The notes under the pieces are model-generated. The model was not told the DNA's origin. It worked only from the letters and a program-made list of their open reading frames with translations, and ran no database searches. Below, piece after piece: positions 1 to 8,685 of a stretch of DNA of 29,792 nucleotides (the stretch's first letter is position 1; every line of letters begins with the position of its first letter). The stretch is from contig CAZTNS010000021.1 of assembly GCA_964615585.1 (NCBI GenBank), positions 1 through 29,792 of the forward strand, written 5' to 3'. The position numbers were made by a program, and so were the translations under genes. Source of the DNA: JAQIBY01 sp964615585. GTDB lineage: Bacteria > Bacteroidota > Bacteroidia > Bacteroidales > ML635J-15.

Positions 1-10
1 AAACAGGAAA

Positions 11-34
11 GCCGCCCCGGATTAAGAGAGCGGC
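11..34 (-). terminator. Possible rho-independent terminator
   Basis: GCCGC (11-15) pairs with GCGGC (30-34). Read on the minus strand the hairpin is followed by a short T-rich run, and it lies about 30 bases after the stop codon of the gene ending at 65. The loop is long and the T-run is interrupted, so the call is moderate. Confidence 0.4.
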
Positions 35-64
35 CTCACCAGGCGGTGATTGAGGGTTAAGCAA

Positions 65-1111
65 TCAAATTATAAATCGAACACCAAAAGCAAAGGCATT
101 GAGGTCTTTGCCTTCAGGGCCTTTGTTGTTTTCAAATAAGCTGTTCAGGTCATAATTCATGAACAGGTTAAAATCTTTAACACCGATCATGGCTTTAACA
201 CCATAGCGTATGTTGTTCAGGTAAAAATTATCGTAATTTTTTGCTTTGCGTTTTTGTCCGTTTTCTTCCCATACATTTTTGGTATGTGCGTCTAACCTGT
301 AGCCCGCATAAGCACCTGTACCGATACGCAACAAGCGTTTATTGATGCCGCTTTTTTTCGGTCCGATGTGGAAAACCGGCATGACATCCATATTCAAATA
401 AGTAACCGTCAATTTTGAACGAATGGCGTGGTTATCATCTTCATTATATTCCGGTTTTACCTGATATACTATCATCTTATTGTCATCAACCATGCCTTCC
501 TGGGTTACCACTGCTTTGTTTTGTAATTTGAAGTTATACCAGAGAATGTCTGCACTCATATCCACACTGAACCAATTGGCAGCATAAGCCCGGAAACCCG
601 ATCCAACTGCGAAACTCCAGGAACCAAATGGTTTGACATCATGCAATGCGTCGCTTCCCGGGAATTTTTGGTTTTCCAGATAATTGTTCATTCCGGTCTC
701 ACATACCATAAAATTGTAAAAATTTTTATTCGATTCATCTTTTTCAAATTCAAACTCAATTTCCGAATCATCCTTTTCAATTTCATGGCTTTTAACTTTC
801 ATGGTTTTAATCACATCCCCTTTTTTATCTTTGATAATGACAGACCTGGTCTTTCCGTCATCTTCAATTCTGATGTCTTCCATGGATTCGTCAACTTCTT
901 TCATTGCTTCTTTTACAATATCCATGATGCTGTCCATGTCAGGCATGTCATCCATATCTTCGAGTTCGTTCAGGTTAACTGTAGATACGGTATCGCCTTC
1001 AATAACGATCCTGAGGGTGTCGTCTTCAGGCGCATTGTTTGCGAACATTGGGGTGATAACAAACAAGGCTGCTGCGGTTAAAATTGTGTGTAAAATTGTT
1101 TTGCGTTTCAT
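65..1111 (-). CDS. Secreted protein with acidic N-terminal region and predicted outer-membrane beta-barrel
   Basis: A 348-residue protein when started at the ATG at 1111. This start puts a clear signal peptide (MKRK followed by a hydrophobic stretch ending near MFA) at the N-terminus; an upstream ATG at 1135 would add eight residues ahead of it. After the signal comes about 110 residues very rich in Asp, Glu and Lys, including repeated DDMPDMDSIMD-like and EIEFEFEKDE runs. From about residue 150 the sequence shows alternating aromatic/hydrophobic strands and ends in FAFGVRFII, typical of Bacteroidota outer-membrane barrel proteins. It probably sits in the outer membrane. It lies 47 bases downstream of another secreted protein on the same strand, so the two may be co-transcribed. 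Function is unknown. Confidence 0.75.
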   Translation of the reverse strand: MKRKTILHTILTAAALFVITPMFANNAPEDDTLRIVIEGDTVSTVNLNELEDMDDMPDMDSIMDIVKEAMKEVDESMEDIRIEDDGKTRSVIIKDKKGDVIKTMKVKSHEIEKDDSEIEFEFEKDESNKNFYNFMVCETGMNNYLENQKFPGSDALHDVKPFGSWSFAVGSGFRAYAANWFSVDMSADILWYNFKLQNKAVVTQEGMVDDNKMIVYQVKPEYNEDDNHAIRSKLTVTYLNMDVMPVFHIGPKKSGINKRLLRIGTGAYAGYRLDAHTKNVWEENGQKRKAKNYDNFYLNNIRYGVKAMIGVKDFNLFMNYDLNSLFENNKGPEGKDLNAFAFGVRFII

Positions 1112-1158
1112 AATATCTGATTTTTGGTTGTACATAATTAATTATTTAAGCTGATGGT

Positions 1159-1677
1159 TTATATTCGGCTGTTCGTTTCGTAATCCGATTTGAAATATTT
1201 TTTGTTTTCAAAGGGAGTATTATCCAGCTTGTTTCCGGTGTTGGTATTAGGATTTAATACCACTTCAGATGCTTCTCTGAATAATATCCCCACATTTTTC
1301 CGGAACCCATCCAGTAAAGATGTGGTATTCTGTTCCTTTTCTTCTTCCACATCATTGGTATCGTTAGTGTCATCAAAATACTCAATATCTTCATGGATGT
1401 TTCCATTTTCATCTACACTGATGGTTAGTTTTGCGTTTTGATCAAACAGAAAAATCACAAATTCTTTTTTGTTCTGAAGGTAATCCATTTCATAATTGTA
1501 ATTTTTAGGACTCAATATTTCAGAATGCTGTACAAACTCTTGTTTTTGTAATGTTTCAGAATTTGAATTACACATTCTGTTTTTTCTATCAGGTACATGT
1601 TTTGCTTCTGTGATGATAGAGGTGCTAACGAATAAAATCAGAAGGACTGCTGAGATGAGTTTTGTGTGTGTTTTCAT
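1159..1677 (-). CDS. Secreted protein of unknown function
   Basis: A 172-residue protein beginning MKTHTKLIS with a hydrophobic signal segment (residues about 7-25) and an Ala-Lys cleavage region. The mature part is hydrophilic, with a small beta-rich core around residues 65-100 (EFVIFLFDQNAKLTISVDENG) and an acidic stretch of Asp, Asn and Glu repeats. No family is recognised. It precedes the barrel protein at 65-1111 on the same strand with a short gap, suggesting a two-gene envelope operon. Confidence 0.65.
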   Translation of the reverse strand: MKTHTKLISAVLLILFVSTSIITEAKHVPDRKNRMCNSNSETLQKQEFVQHSEILSPKNYNYEMDYLQNKKEFVIFLFDQNAKLTISVDENGNIHEDIEYFDDTNDTNDVEEEKEQNTTSLLDGFRKNVGILFREASEVVLNPNTNTGNKLDNTPFENKKYFKSDYETNSRI

Positions 1678-2097
1678 AACTGTATTTTTTTAGCGTTTAC
1701 ATTTTTTTGTTTCAATTTCACTGGTGTGACGATTAAGCTGGTTGTTTTGTTACAAACAAAAGACGTTAAAGGACTGTTAATTATGTAAATTGTATTAGAA
1801 GAGTAAACTGGGACTTCTATAAGTTCTAATTTTCCAAAAAGTTTTTTACATTTGTTCTGTTTGGGTTAATGTGAAAGAATAATTGGGAAACCTTATAGCG
1901 ACATAATATTTTATTTTGGTTCTACTGTTATTTTTAATGGTAAAGATTTAGTGTACGATGGAAACATAGGTTCTGCTGTAACCAGAGTTGAAAAAAAATA
2001 GTTATTTGAACATCAATATTATTAAATTTTTTGGCATGGTTTTTTGCAAAAGAAAAGATGCAAAATCACATGCCAAAAGGTATGTATAAAGGCTTTT

Positions 2098-2118
2098 ACC
2101 ACCGGTGAAACCGGTGGT
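2098..2118. repeat. Perfect REP-like palindrome
   Basis: ACCACCGGT, a three-base loop GAA, then ACCGGTGGT: nine perfectly paired bases, GC-rich in AT-rich intergenic DNA. It resembles small REP elements of the kind mobilised by RAYT transposases, and a RAYT relic lies at the right end of this window. It is not followed by a T-run, so it is less likely to be a terminator. Confidence 0.6.
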
Positions 2119-2334
2119 GTGTGCACCGAACTGGATATCAGTGAATAAAAGGAAATCCATACTGTTTACATCCGGAAAAGCCATGGATAATCGCTAAAAA
2201 TGCATTAGAAAATTATTATCCAATGTCAATTTTTATATAAAGTGGTCTTCCATTAAAATAACAGTAAAGCCTTTTTTTTGCTAATTTAAACTTTCTTAAA
2301 TTCGTGGTAGAACCTTTTTGTTTAAAAAATTGTT

Positions 2335-2342
2335 TAATTTTG
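2335..2342 (+). promoter_or_regulatory. Bacteroidota -7 element for the lipoprotein gene
   Basis: TAATTTTG matches the Bacteroidota -7 consensus TAnnTTTG exactly, 46 bases ahead of the ATG at 2389. The nearest TTTG-like element (TTTTTG at 2315-2320) is only 14 bases away, closer than usual, so the -33 part is weak. Confidence 0.4.
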
Positions 2343-2388
2343 TGCAATTTCAGTAAATATAACCAGTATTAATTAAAAAATACAAAGC

Positions 2389-3063
2389 ATGAAAAAATCT
2401 ATTTTACTTTTTCCCGTGGTAGTTTTGGTTTTGTTTAGTAGTTGCAGAACTGCAGTTGTGTTTTCGGCCTCAGAACAAGATGCAGAGGTATTTGTAAACG
2501 GCAGGAAATTAGGTTCAGGGCAGACACCTGTTGTCAATGTAAAGAAGGATGAATGTGTTTCTGTTAAAATGCAAAAAACCGGATTTTTAACGGAATCGTT
2601 TTTGTACTGTTATAATGGCACGAATCTGTTCGGGGAACCAAAAACAAAATATGTGAAATTGAATGATGATGATGCATATACAGCATCAATAGTGACAGAT
2701 TACGCAAACAAGGATTTTGAAGTAGTCGTCAGTAAGAATTTTACGGAAGCAGAAGCATGGAAAATAGTAAGTCAGATAGTAACTGGTTATTTTGACAACC
2801 TAGAGATGGCTGATAAAGCCACGGGATACATGAAAACAAGTTGGCAGTCAAAATCCTTCACTAAAAAGGCCATCAGAACCCGTATCATTGTAAAACAAAG
2901 TAGCTCAATGCCTTTGAAATATAAGATAAAAATTATCAGTGAATATTCAGATGACCCAAATCAAAGTGTAAAAGACGATGACAAGTATAAAAAATGGGAC
3001 AGGGTGTTACGTGCTTATGAAGATATAATTACTGAATTTCAAACAAGATTGGGAACGAAATAA
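2389..3063 (+). CDS. Lipoprotein with PEGA-like domain
   Basis: A 224-residue protein with a type II signal peptide and lipobox LFSSC (Cys19). The Cys is the predicted lipidation site, placing the protein in the periplasm or outer membrane. Residues about 27-75 (AEVFVNGRKLGSGQTPVVNV and following GF motif) resemble a PEGA-type beta-sandwich, a surface-layer module. The C-terminal half is lysine-rich and beta-rich, with no recognised family. It is transcribed alone, with a -7 promoter element just upstream. Its role is not known. Confidence 0.75.
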   Translation: MKKSILLFPVVVLVLFSSCRTAVVFSASEQDAEVFVNGRKLGSGQTPVVNVKKDECVSVKMQKTGFLTESFLYCYNGTNLFGEPKTKYVKLNDDDAYTASIVTDYANKDFEVVVSKNFTEAEAWKIVSQIVTGYFDNLEMADKATGYMKTSWQSKSFTKKAIRTRIIVKQSSSMPLKYKIKIISEYSDDPNQSVKDDDKYKKWDRVLRAYEDIITEFQTRLGTK

Positions 3064-3386
3064 TATCGTTATTTTTTCTGTTTCAATTTATTTGTTCTGA
3101 TTTTATTGACAAAGCCCCTTTAAATTGCATTGGACAAGGGATTAAAGGTATTAAGGAAGCCTGATACCTTAGTCTTCGTTAAGAAATGGTCGAAACAAAA
3201 CCTGCTGATTTATTCCAATCTTAATATTCAGATGAATTATTATAACGGTATTCTACAGCAGATTGCCACAAGATAACAAGAAAAATTGGCTTTAGCATTA
3301 TAATGCCTGATTGAAAAAATCAGAAAAAATTATTGATTATGCCAAAAGCTTGTTACTTTTACAAAAAGCAATAACAATTAAATTAT
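3064..3386. other. Intergenic region with a possible short coding relic
   Basis: About 320 bases before the PorP-like gene. A frame open from 3130 (TTG) to the TAA at 3274-3276 encodes 48 residues with protein-like composition (VFVKKWSKQNLLIYSNLNIQ), but it has no ATG, no upstream domain and no family I recognise. It could be the tail of a decayed gene. The right end holds the promoter of the next gene. Confidence 0.35.
3333..3361 (+). promoter_or_regulatory. Promoter of the porP-porE-like operon
   Basis: TTG (3333-3335), an 18-base spacer and TACTTTTA (3354-3361) fit the Bacteroidota pattern with one difference (final A for G). The predicted start lies close to 3368, giving a leader of about 20 bases before the ATG at 3387. 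Confidence 0.45.
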
Positions 3387-4403
3387 ATGACAATTCGTCG
3401 GCAGGGAATAATATTGCTTATGATCTTAAGCGGGATGTTTATTATAAACAAAGCCTCCAGCCAGGATATTCATTTCAGCCAGTATATGTTTTCACCTCTG
3501 AACCTGAATCCTTCAGAAACAGGTCGTTTCAAAGGGGATTACCGTTTTGTTGTGAATCACAAGCGGCAGTGGATGAGTTTTGCCGATGCATACAATACCT
3601 TTTCAGGATCGGTTGATCGTCAGTTTTTTAAAAGCAAAAAAATGCACCCCGGACTGGGCATCCTGCTTAATAATGACATTGCAGGTGACGGTGATTTTGG
3701 AACTTTACAGGTTGGAATACCTGTGTCACTGACTTATAAAATGGATAATTCCACTTTGTTTGTTGGTGGATCAGCATCCTGGGTACAGCATAGTTTTAAT
3801 TACAATGCCTTTTACTTTGGTAATCAATACACAGGACATCAGTTTGATCCGAATATACCTCCGGGAGAAACCATTGAAGTTGATCGTTTTTCTTATTATG
3901 ATTTTTCAACGGGGGTTGGTTATAGTTATGCTCACAGCGACAGTCTGAGCTTCAACGGTGGATTGTCAATACAGCATCTCACTCAACCCGCAAAATCCTT
4001 TTATCAAAATGAAGAGATAAAATTGGACATGCGCTGGCAGGTGTATTTGCAGTCTGATTATATGATTGATGAAAATATTATTTTGCAGCCCTCCGTTTTG
4101 TTTATGAGCCAGGGAAAGTACAAAGAATATAATTTTGGAAGCAACATTCAGTTTGACATCAATCCCCTGGGTTTGAGATCTGTATTTGCCGGATTGCATG
4201 TACGCGCAAGAGATGCCGGTATTCTCATATTCGGGCTGGATTATAATAAAATCCGCTTTAATCTGTCTTATGACATAAATCTGTCTGGACTGTCAACCAT
4301 AAGCAGAGGGCGTGGCGGTGTTGAATTATCTGTTATATACGTATTTAAAAAACTTGATCTTTTAACCAATCCCCCTGTAAAAAAATGTCCCGATTTTATC
4401 TGA
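3387..4403 (+). CDS. Type IX secretion system membrane protein, PorP/SprF family
   Basis: A 338-residue outer-membrane protein. A signal peptide (about residues 1-26) is followed by the family signature DIHFSQYMFSPLNLNPSETG, then strands typical of a 14-stranded PorP/SprF barrel (YRFVVNHKRQW, GLGILLNND, FDPNIPPGE). PorP/SprF proteins anchor T9SS components or adhesins at the cell surface; many Bacteroidota carry multiple copies, each with a partner. The 3' end overlaps the start of the TPR/OmpA protein by 19 bases, implying translational coupling. Whether this is the core PorP or an accessory copy cannot be decided from the window. Confidence 0.9.
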   Translation: MTIRRQGIILLMILSGMFIINKASSQDIHFSQYMFSPLNLNPSETGRFKGDYRFVVNHKRQWMSFADAYNTFSGSVDRQFFKSKKMHPGLGILLNNDIAGDGDFGTLQVGIPVSLTYKMDNSTLFVGGSASWVQHSFNYNAFYFGNQYTGHQFDPNIPPGETIEVDRFSYYDFSTGVGYSYAHSDSLSFNGGLSIQHLTQPAKSFYQNEEIKLDMRWQVYLQSDYMIDENIILQPSVLFMSQGKYKEYNFGSNIQFDINPLGLRSVFAGLHVRARDAGILIFGLDYNKIRFNLSYDINLSGLSTISRGRGGVELSVIYVFKKLDLLTNPPVKKCPDFI

Positions 4404-6367
4404 ATGGTGTTTGTCTTATATTGTTAATGTTGCTCTCAGCTTCTTTTGTATGCGGGCAGGATTTAAAAAGCCTTGTCCGGTCAGGGGATATGGCTGCAGA
4501 CAAAGGCAATTATTACGGGGCAGCGCATTTTTACAAGCAGGCTTTGCGTGAGGCAGGCAACGTCCCTGAATTGCATTACAAAATGGCAGAAGCCTGCCGC
4601 AAGGACAAAGATTATTCCCTGGCAGCAAAACATTACAAGAAACTTGTTCCCCATTTCAATGACAAATACCCGCTGGCTGAATATTACCTGGCCAAAATGC
4701 AGAAATCCTGCGAGCTGTTTCTTGAAGCACAATATCATTTCAGAAATTATTGGGAAAGAAACAAAGACAAAGACCTGCTGACAGTAAAAAAGGCAAAACG
4801 GGAAATTATTGCCTGTGAGCAGGCACAGCGAATGTTATTCAGGCCGGTAAATGTAAACATTAAACACATAGATACAAGCATAAACAGCATCTATTCAGAA
4901 TTATGTGCTGATGGATACCACAATGGAATAACCTATTTTACTGCGGTATTGCCTGAAGATACCACATTGCAGAATTTCAATGCAAAAATATACCTCAATA
5001 AGCAACAAACAACGGTGTTGATTGACAGTCAAATCAACAAACATGGCAAACAGGCAGCCAACCCGTTTTGGGACAGCGTCACCCATGCACTGTATTTTAC
5101 CCTTTCAGGAGAAGGGAAACCGGCACAGATATATAGAGCCAAAAAACACCCGGAAGGCTGGATGGAAGCAACGAAATTACCGCCTGTGATTAACAAAGAC
5201 CAATATGCCAGCACCCATCCGGTAACTGTACATTTTGACAGTGTGTCTTATATTTTATATTCATCCAACAAACCCGGTGGGATGGGAGGCTACGATTTGT
5301 ACTACAATATCATTGAAAATGACTCATCATACAGCCGGCCATACAACATTGGCAGAAGGGTCCCTGACGATTCTGAATATGCTTTTCTGGTGGATACCTC
5401 GTCCATTTTTAATTCCCCTGCCAATGAAATCACTCCGTTTTATGATAAGACAGACAGTAGCCTGTATTTTTCCAGCGACTGGTATTACGGGATGGGGGAA
5501 TACGATATTTTTAAAATGAAATATGATTTTGGCATGCCTGATACAACGACCATAGAAAATATGGGGTATCCCGTAAACACACCTCAAAATGATTTGTATT
5601 TCAGGGTGGACAAATCACATCAGTCGGTGTATATAACCTCCAACAGGGATGGCTCCCTGGCTTATAAACACCAAAGCTGCTGCAACGACATATATTCATA
5701 CATGCTCCCCGAAAAGGAACCGGAAAAATCACCTGAAGAAATTCGGCAGGAAGAAATCGTTTCGATGACTCGCATGGCCGAAGAAATCATACCCATTACC
5801 TTGTATTTTCATAATGACAGGCCTGATCCGGGAAGCAGGGACACAACAACACAAATGCCTTATGATTCTTGTTTTTACAGCTACATGGACAGACAACAGG
5901 AATACCGGAATAAATTCTCTGCCGGCCTGGAAGGACAGGCAAAAACGGAAGCCCTTGACAGCATTGATTATTTCTTTGAAAACAAAGTGAATAAACATTT
6001 TCAAAAATTAAGAAAGTTCTTTTTATTGCTCGATGAACTGCTTTCTGAAGAACAAAAAATCATTTTAACCATTAAAGGATATACAAGCCCGTTACATACG
6101 CCGGAATACAACCTCAGGCTTGCCAAACGACGCATCAGCAGTTTTGTCAGTTATATAGATAAATACAAAAATTCGAAGTTTGTTCCATATATTGAATCCG
6201 GGCAGTTAGTGATAGAGACCCTGCCATACGGCGAAACCAAAGTAAGAAAAGGCATCAGTGACGACCCGGATGACAAGCGTAATTCAGTGTATAACCCTCT
6301 GGCTGCACAGGAACGAAAAATTAAAATACTGGCGGTAAAAATAACATATCATACAGATATTGAATGA
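4385..6367 (+). CDS. PorE-like T9SS protein: TPR, PD40 propeller and OmpA-type C-terminal domain
   Basis: A 660-residue periplasmic protein. It has a signal peptide ending near VCGQ (residue 25), TPR repeats at about 25-125 (GNYYGAAHFYKQAL, KDYSLAAKHYKKL), and PD40/WD40-like propeller blades at about 170-440 (repeated YSSNKPGGMGGYDLY, YFSSDWYYGMGEYDIF and YITSNRDGS motifs). An OmpA-type peptidoglycan-binding domain occupies about 540-660 (LTIKGYTSP; NLRLAKRR near residue 573, the usual NxxLSxxRA position). This order matches PorE of Porphyromonas and related T9SS proteins that tie the secretion ring to peptidoglycan. It overlaps the PorP-like gene upstream, and the two are probably a functional pair. 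Confidence 0.85.
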   Translation: MSRFYLNGVCLILLMLLSASFVCGQDLKSLVRSGDMAADKGNYYGAAHFYKQALREAGNVPELHYKMAEACRKDKDYSLAAKHYKKLVPHFNDKYPLAEYYLAKMQKSCELFLEAQYHFRNYWERNKDKDLLTVKKAKREIIACEQAQRMLFRPVNVNIKHIDTSINSIYSELCADGYHNGITYFTAVLPEDTTLQNFNAKIYLNKQQTTVLIDSQINKHGKQAANPFWDSVTHALYFTLSGEGKPAQIYRAKKHPEGWMEATKLPPVINKDQYASTHPVTVHFDSVSYILYSSNKPGGMGGYDLYYNIIENDSSYSRPYNIGRRVPDDSEYAFLVDTSSIFNSPANEITPFYDKTDSSLYFSSDWYYGMGEYDIFKMKYDFGMPDTTTIENMGYPVNTPQNDLYFRVDKSHQSVYITSNRDGSLAYKHQSCCNDIYSYMLPEKEPEKSPEEIRQEEIVSMTRMAEEIIPITLYFHNDRPDPGSRDTTTQMPYDSCFYSYMDRQQEYRNKFSAGLEGQAKTEALDSIDYFFENKVNKHFQKLRKFFLLLDELLSEEQKIILTIKGYTSPLHTPEYNLRLAKRRISSFVSYIDKYKNSKFVPYIESGQLVIETLPYGETKVRKGISDDPDDKRNSVYNPLAAQERKIKILAVKITYHTDIE

Positions 6368-6398
6368 GATATAACATGTAAAACATAATTTTTAAAGT

Positions 6399-6815
6399 AT
6401 GCAAGATAAAACACTATGTATCATTAAACCCCTTGCAGTACAAAACGGCCATATTGCATCTATCATCAAAGACATTGACATGGCGGGATTCAGGATATGT
6501 GGTTTACGTATGCTGCAAATGACCTTAGATGATGCCAAAGACTTTTATATAATACATGCGAATAAAGGGTTTTATGATTCGCTTGTTGCTTTTATGTCTT
6601 CAGGTCCAGTTGTTGTGATGACCCTGGAAAAAGAAAATGCAGTGGCTGATTTCAGGAAACTGATCGGTAATACTGATCCTCAAAAAGCCCAAAAAGGAAC
6701 CATCCGTGCAAAATATGCAAAAGACATCAGTCATAATGCTGTTCATGGTTCAGATTCGTTAGAAAATGCCACCAAAGAAATTCATTTTTTCTTTAGTGAA
6801 AGAGAAATGTTTTGA
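6399..6815 (+). CDS. ndk: Nucleoside diphosphate kinase
   Basis: A 138-residue protein, the normal size for this family. The enzyme transfers the gamma-phosphate from ATP to nucleoside diphosphates through a phosphohistidine. The N-terminal TLCIIKP motif (Lys10) and the active-site motif NAVHGSDS (His116 as nucleophile) are present, as are the nucleotide-binding GTIRAKYA residues. The usual Asp after KP in the KPDAV motif is replaced by Leu (KPLAV); this position is also variable in other Bacteroidota NDKs. It starts 31 bases after the PorE-like gene and may be co-transcribed with it. Confidence 0.93.
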   Translation: MQDKTLCIIKPLAVQNGHIASIIKDIDMAGFRICGLRMLQMTLDDAKDFYIIHANKGFYDSLVAFMSSGPVVVMTLEKENAVADFRKLIGNTDPQKAQKGTIRAKYAKDISHNAVHGSDSLENATKEIHFFFSEREMF

Positions 6816-6909
6816 AAAATCCTTTGTAAGGTTGAAATAAACATTCGTCAGGTATTTATGATTGTACATCAAAACAAAGTCCTGCATTAAGAATATATTA
6901 AGAGTATAA

Positions 6910-6941
6910 TTTGGAATCAGTCTAAATAAACAATAATTTTA
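6910..6941 (+). promoter_or_regulatory. Promoter of the ECF sigma factor gene
   Basis: TTTG (6910-6913), a 20-base spacer and TAATTTTA (6934-6941) match TTTG-N20-TAnnTTTG except for the last base. The predicted start is near 6948, upstream of both possible start codons (6961 and 6979). Confidence 0.5.
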
Positions 6942-6978
6942 CACTGGAATTGATTTTTTAATGAAAAAACTATATATT

Positions 6979-7482
6979 ATGAAAACACAGGAATTCAATA
7001 AGAAACTCATAGACATTAAAGACAAGCTTAAGTATTTTGCATTCAGCTTTGTTTCAGACAATGAAGAAGCAGAAGACTTGGTGCAGGAAACCTTTTACAA
7101 GGCCATATCCAATCAGGAAAAATACATTGAAAACACCAATTTCAAAGCCTGGATATTTACCATATTGAAAAATACATTTATAAACAATTACAATAAAGCA
7201 GCACGCCAAAAAACAACTTTTGATAACACCAATGATAATTACCTGATAAACAGTAGTAATTCAGCAGTGTCTGTTTCTCCAGAATCCACATATTATGCTG
7301 GTGAAATACACAAAGCCATTGCTAATCTGGATGATGTATATAAGATTCCTTTTTTGCGGTTCAGCCACGGCTATAAATATCAGGAAATTGCTGAAGAGCT
7401 GGATATTCCTATCGGAACCGTAAAGAGCAGAATTTTCTTTGCCAGGAAAAAACTGATGGGACAATTGAAAGACTTTAGATGA
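6979..7482 (+). CDS. RNA polymerase sigma factor, ECF subfamily
   Basis: A 167-residue sigma factor from the ATG at 6979, chosen because MKTQEFNKKL resembles the usual N-terminus; the ATG at 6961 would add six residues. Sigma region 2 is clear (DNEEAEDLVQETFYKA, then NFKAWIFTILKNTFINN), as is region 4 with its helix-turn-helix (YQEIAEELDIPIGTVKSRIF). Such factors direct RNA polymerase to a small regulon, often under anti-sigma control. No anti-sigma gene is adjacent: the next gene is on the opposite strand, 22 bases away. The target regulon is unknown. Confidence 0.92.
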   Translation: MKTQEFNKKLIDIKDKLKYFAFSFVSDNEEAEDLVQETFYKAISNQEKYIENTNFKAWIFTILKNTFINNYNKAARQKTTFDNTNDNYLINSSNSAVSVSPESTYYAGEIHKAIANLDDVYKIPFLRFSHGYKYQEIAEELDIPIGTVKSRIFFARKKLMGQLKDFR

Positions 7483-7503
7483 AGGTATGAGGATTGGTAA
7501 AAT

Positions 7504-8229
7504 CTACAGGATGTGAATAATCTCTTTCCATTTTGCGAATTGCATTGTTGGGATATCATTACCGGGTGCAGGGGATTTAATTTTTTTTGGATTGAACCAA
7601 ATTTGATCTATGTCTGCATTTGCTGCACCCATGATATCAATGCTAAAATTGTCTCCAATAACAACTGAATTTTTCTTGTTAGCATTGCTTTGATGCAATG
7701 CTTTAGTAAAATAGGAGGTTTCAGGTTTTTGAACTCCAAGTTCTTCGGAAGTGAAAACCCCTGTAAAAAAACCATCCAATTCACAATTTATGAGCTTAGT
7801 ATGTTGTACTTTTTTAAATCCGTTGGTGATCAGATGCAGCGAATATTGTTTTTTTAAGTATGTTAACCCAAATTTTACATGGGGAAATAGTTTGCGTTTT
7901 GTGGGGCTGATATTAAGGTATTCTTCAGATAATTTTTTTGCCAGTTGTTCATCATTAATACCTGCTTCCTGGATTGTCAGTAGAAAGCGTTTCCAGATGA
8001 GTTCATCTTTATCTATGGCAGTTTTGCTGTATAAATCCCACAATGCGGTATTATATTCAGTATAATGGGTAAAAAAATCACCAAAACCATTAAAAACTTC
8101 AAACAACTGAAACCTATGATAAAGTTCCATTAAAACTTCACGGCTGTTGTTTTCAAAATCCCACAGTGTGGAATCAAAGTCAATAAAAATATGCTTATAT
8201 GGGGTGTTTTTTCTTATAACAGGTTTCAT
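7504..8229 (-). CDS. HAD-family noncanonical pyrimidine nucleotidase, YjjG/YfnB type
   Basis: A 241-residue HAD hydrolase. Motif I is FIDFDSTLWDFE (Asp17 nucleophile, Asp19 acid/base), motif II is LITNGF, motif III is the Lys of VQKPETSYF, and motif IV is VVIGDNFSIDIMGA. The WDF after motif I is typical of YjjG-type enzymes, which dephosphorylate noncanonical pyrimidine nucleotides such as dUMP analogues and keep them out of DNA. It converges with the sigma factor gene. No operon partner is visible. Confidence 0.88.
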   Translation of the reverse strand: MKPVIRKNTPYKHIFIDFDSTLWDFENNSREVLMELYHRFQLFEVFNGFGDFFTHYTEYNTALWDLYSKTAIDKDELIWKRFLLTIQEAGINDEQLAKKLSEEYLNISPTKRKLFPHVKFGLTYLKKQYSLHLITNGFKKVQHTKLINCELDGFFTGVFTSEELGVQKPETSYFTKALHQSNANKKNSVVIGDNFSIDIMGAANADIDQIWFNPKKIKSPAPGNDIPTMQFAKWKEIIHIL

Positions 8230-8665
8230 ATACGCCTGGTTTTTGTTTACAAAAATGCAATTTTCTTTTTGATTTCAATAATAAAACCATAAAAACATTA
8301 GAATTTATTGGGAATAGTGCATATTCAGTGATGAACGAACCAATACTAATGAGAAAAATGAAAAGATGGTTGATTTTTGTTCATAGATTCCGGGTGTTTT
8401 ATTCAGAATGCTAAGGAGCAAGGTGTGATATTGAGTTTTTTCATGATGTGTTTGAGTGGGTTCGTCTAAAATACATGTGAGAATTTTAAACCGCAGTATC
8501 CGCCAAATGTCGAATTCAAGGATAGAATTCGAGCAAAAACCTGTTGTTTAGAGTGAAGTCGAAATGCAGATGTTATGGAAAAAACCAATTTATCCCCTGT
8601 TGAAATTATCATCATTAAGTATTCCAAAGCCAGGTTTGCGTGCTGTGAAAACGCGTTATAGCACC
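8230..8665. other. Intergenic region without recognised gene
   Basis: About 440 bases with no coding sequence that I can support. The only structure noticed is the inverted repeat CGAATTC (8511-8517), seven-base loop, GAATTCG (8525-8531). Confidence 0.5.
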
Positions 8666-8685
8666 TTTACAAGGACAAAATTGTG

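Larger units (their letters stand above)
1678..2388. other. Gene-poor region of about 710 bases
   Basis: No convincing coding sequence is visible. A 60-codon minus-strand frame (2002-2184) contains the palindrome at 2098-2118, has no recognisable domain and is not called. The region holds a small inverted repeat TTTTGTT-aca-AACAAAA (1745-1761) upstream of the gene starting at 1677, the perfect palindrome listed separately, and a -7 promoter element at its right end. Confidence 0.6.

Noticed and set aside
641..1154. Plus-strand frames opposite the barrel protein gene
   Set aside because: They are antisense reflections of the acidic Asp/Glu-rich region and show repetitive Phe/Ser-rich products.
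2002..2184. 60-codon minus-strand frame
   Set aside because: It spans a perfect palindrome, has no recognisable domain or promoter, and its composition looks random.
6399..6815. Inactive nucleoside diphosphate kinase because of the KPLAV variant
   Set aside because: The catalytic His116 and Lys10 are intact, and this position varies in other Bacteroidota NDKs.
8511..8531. CGAATTC/GAATTCG inverted repeat as a terminator
   Set aside because: It has no T-run and lies over 100 bases from either gene end.
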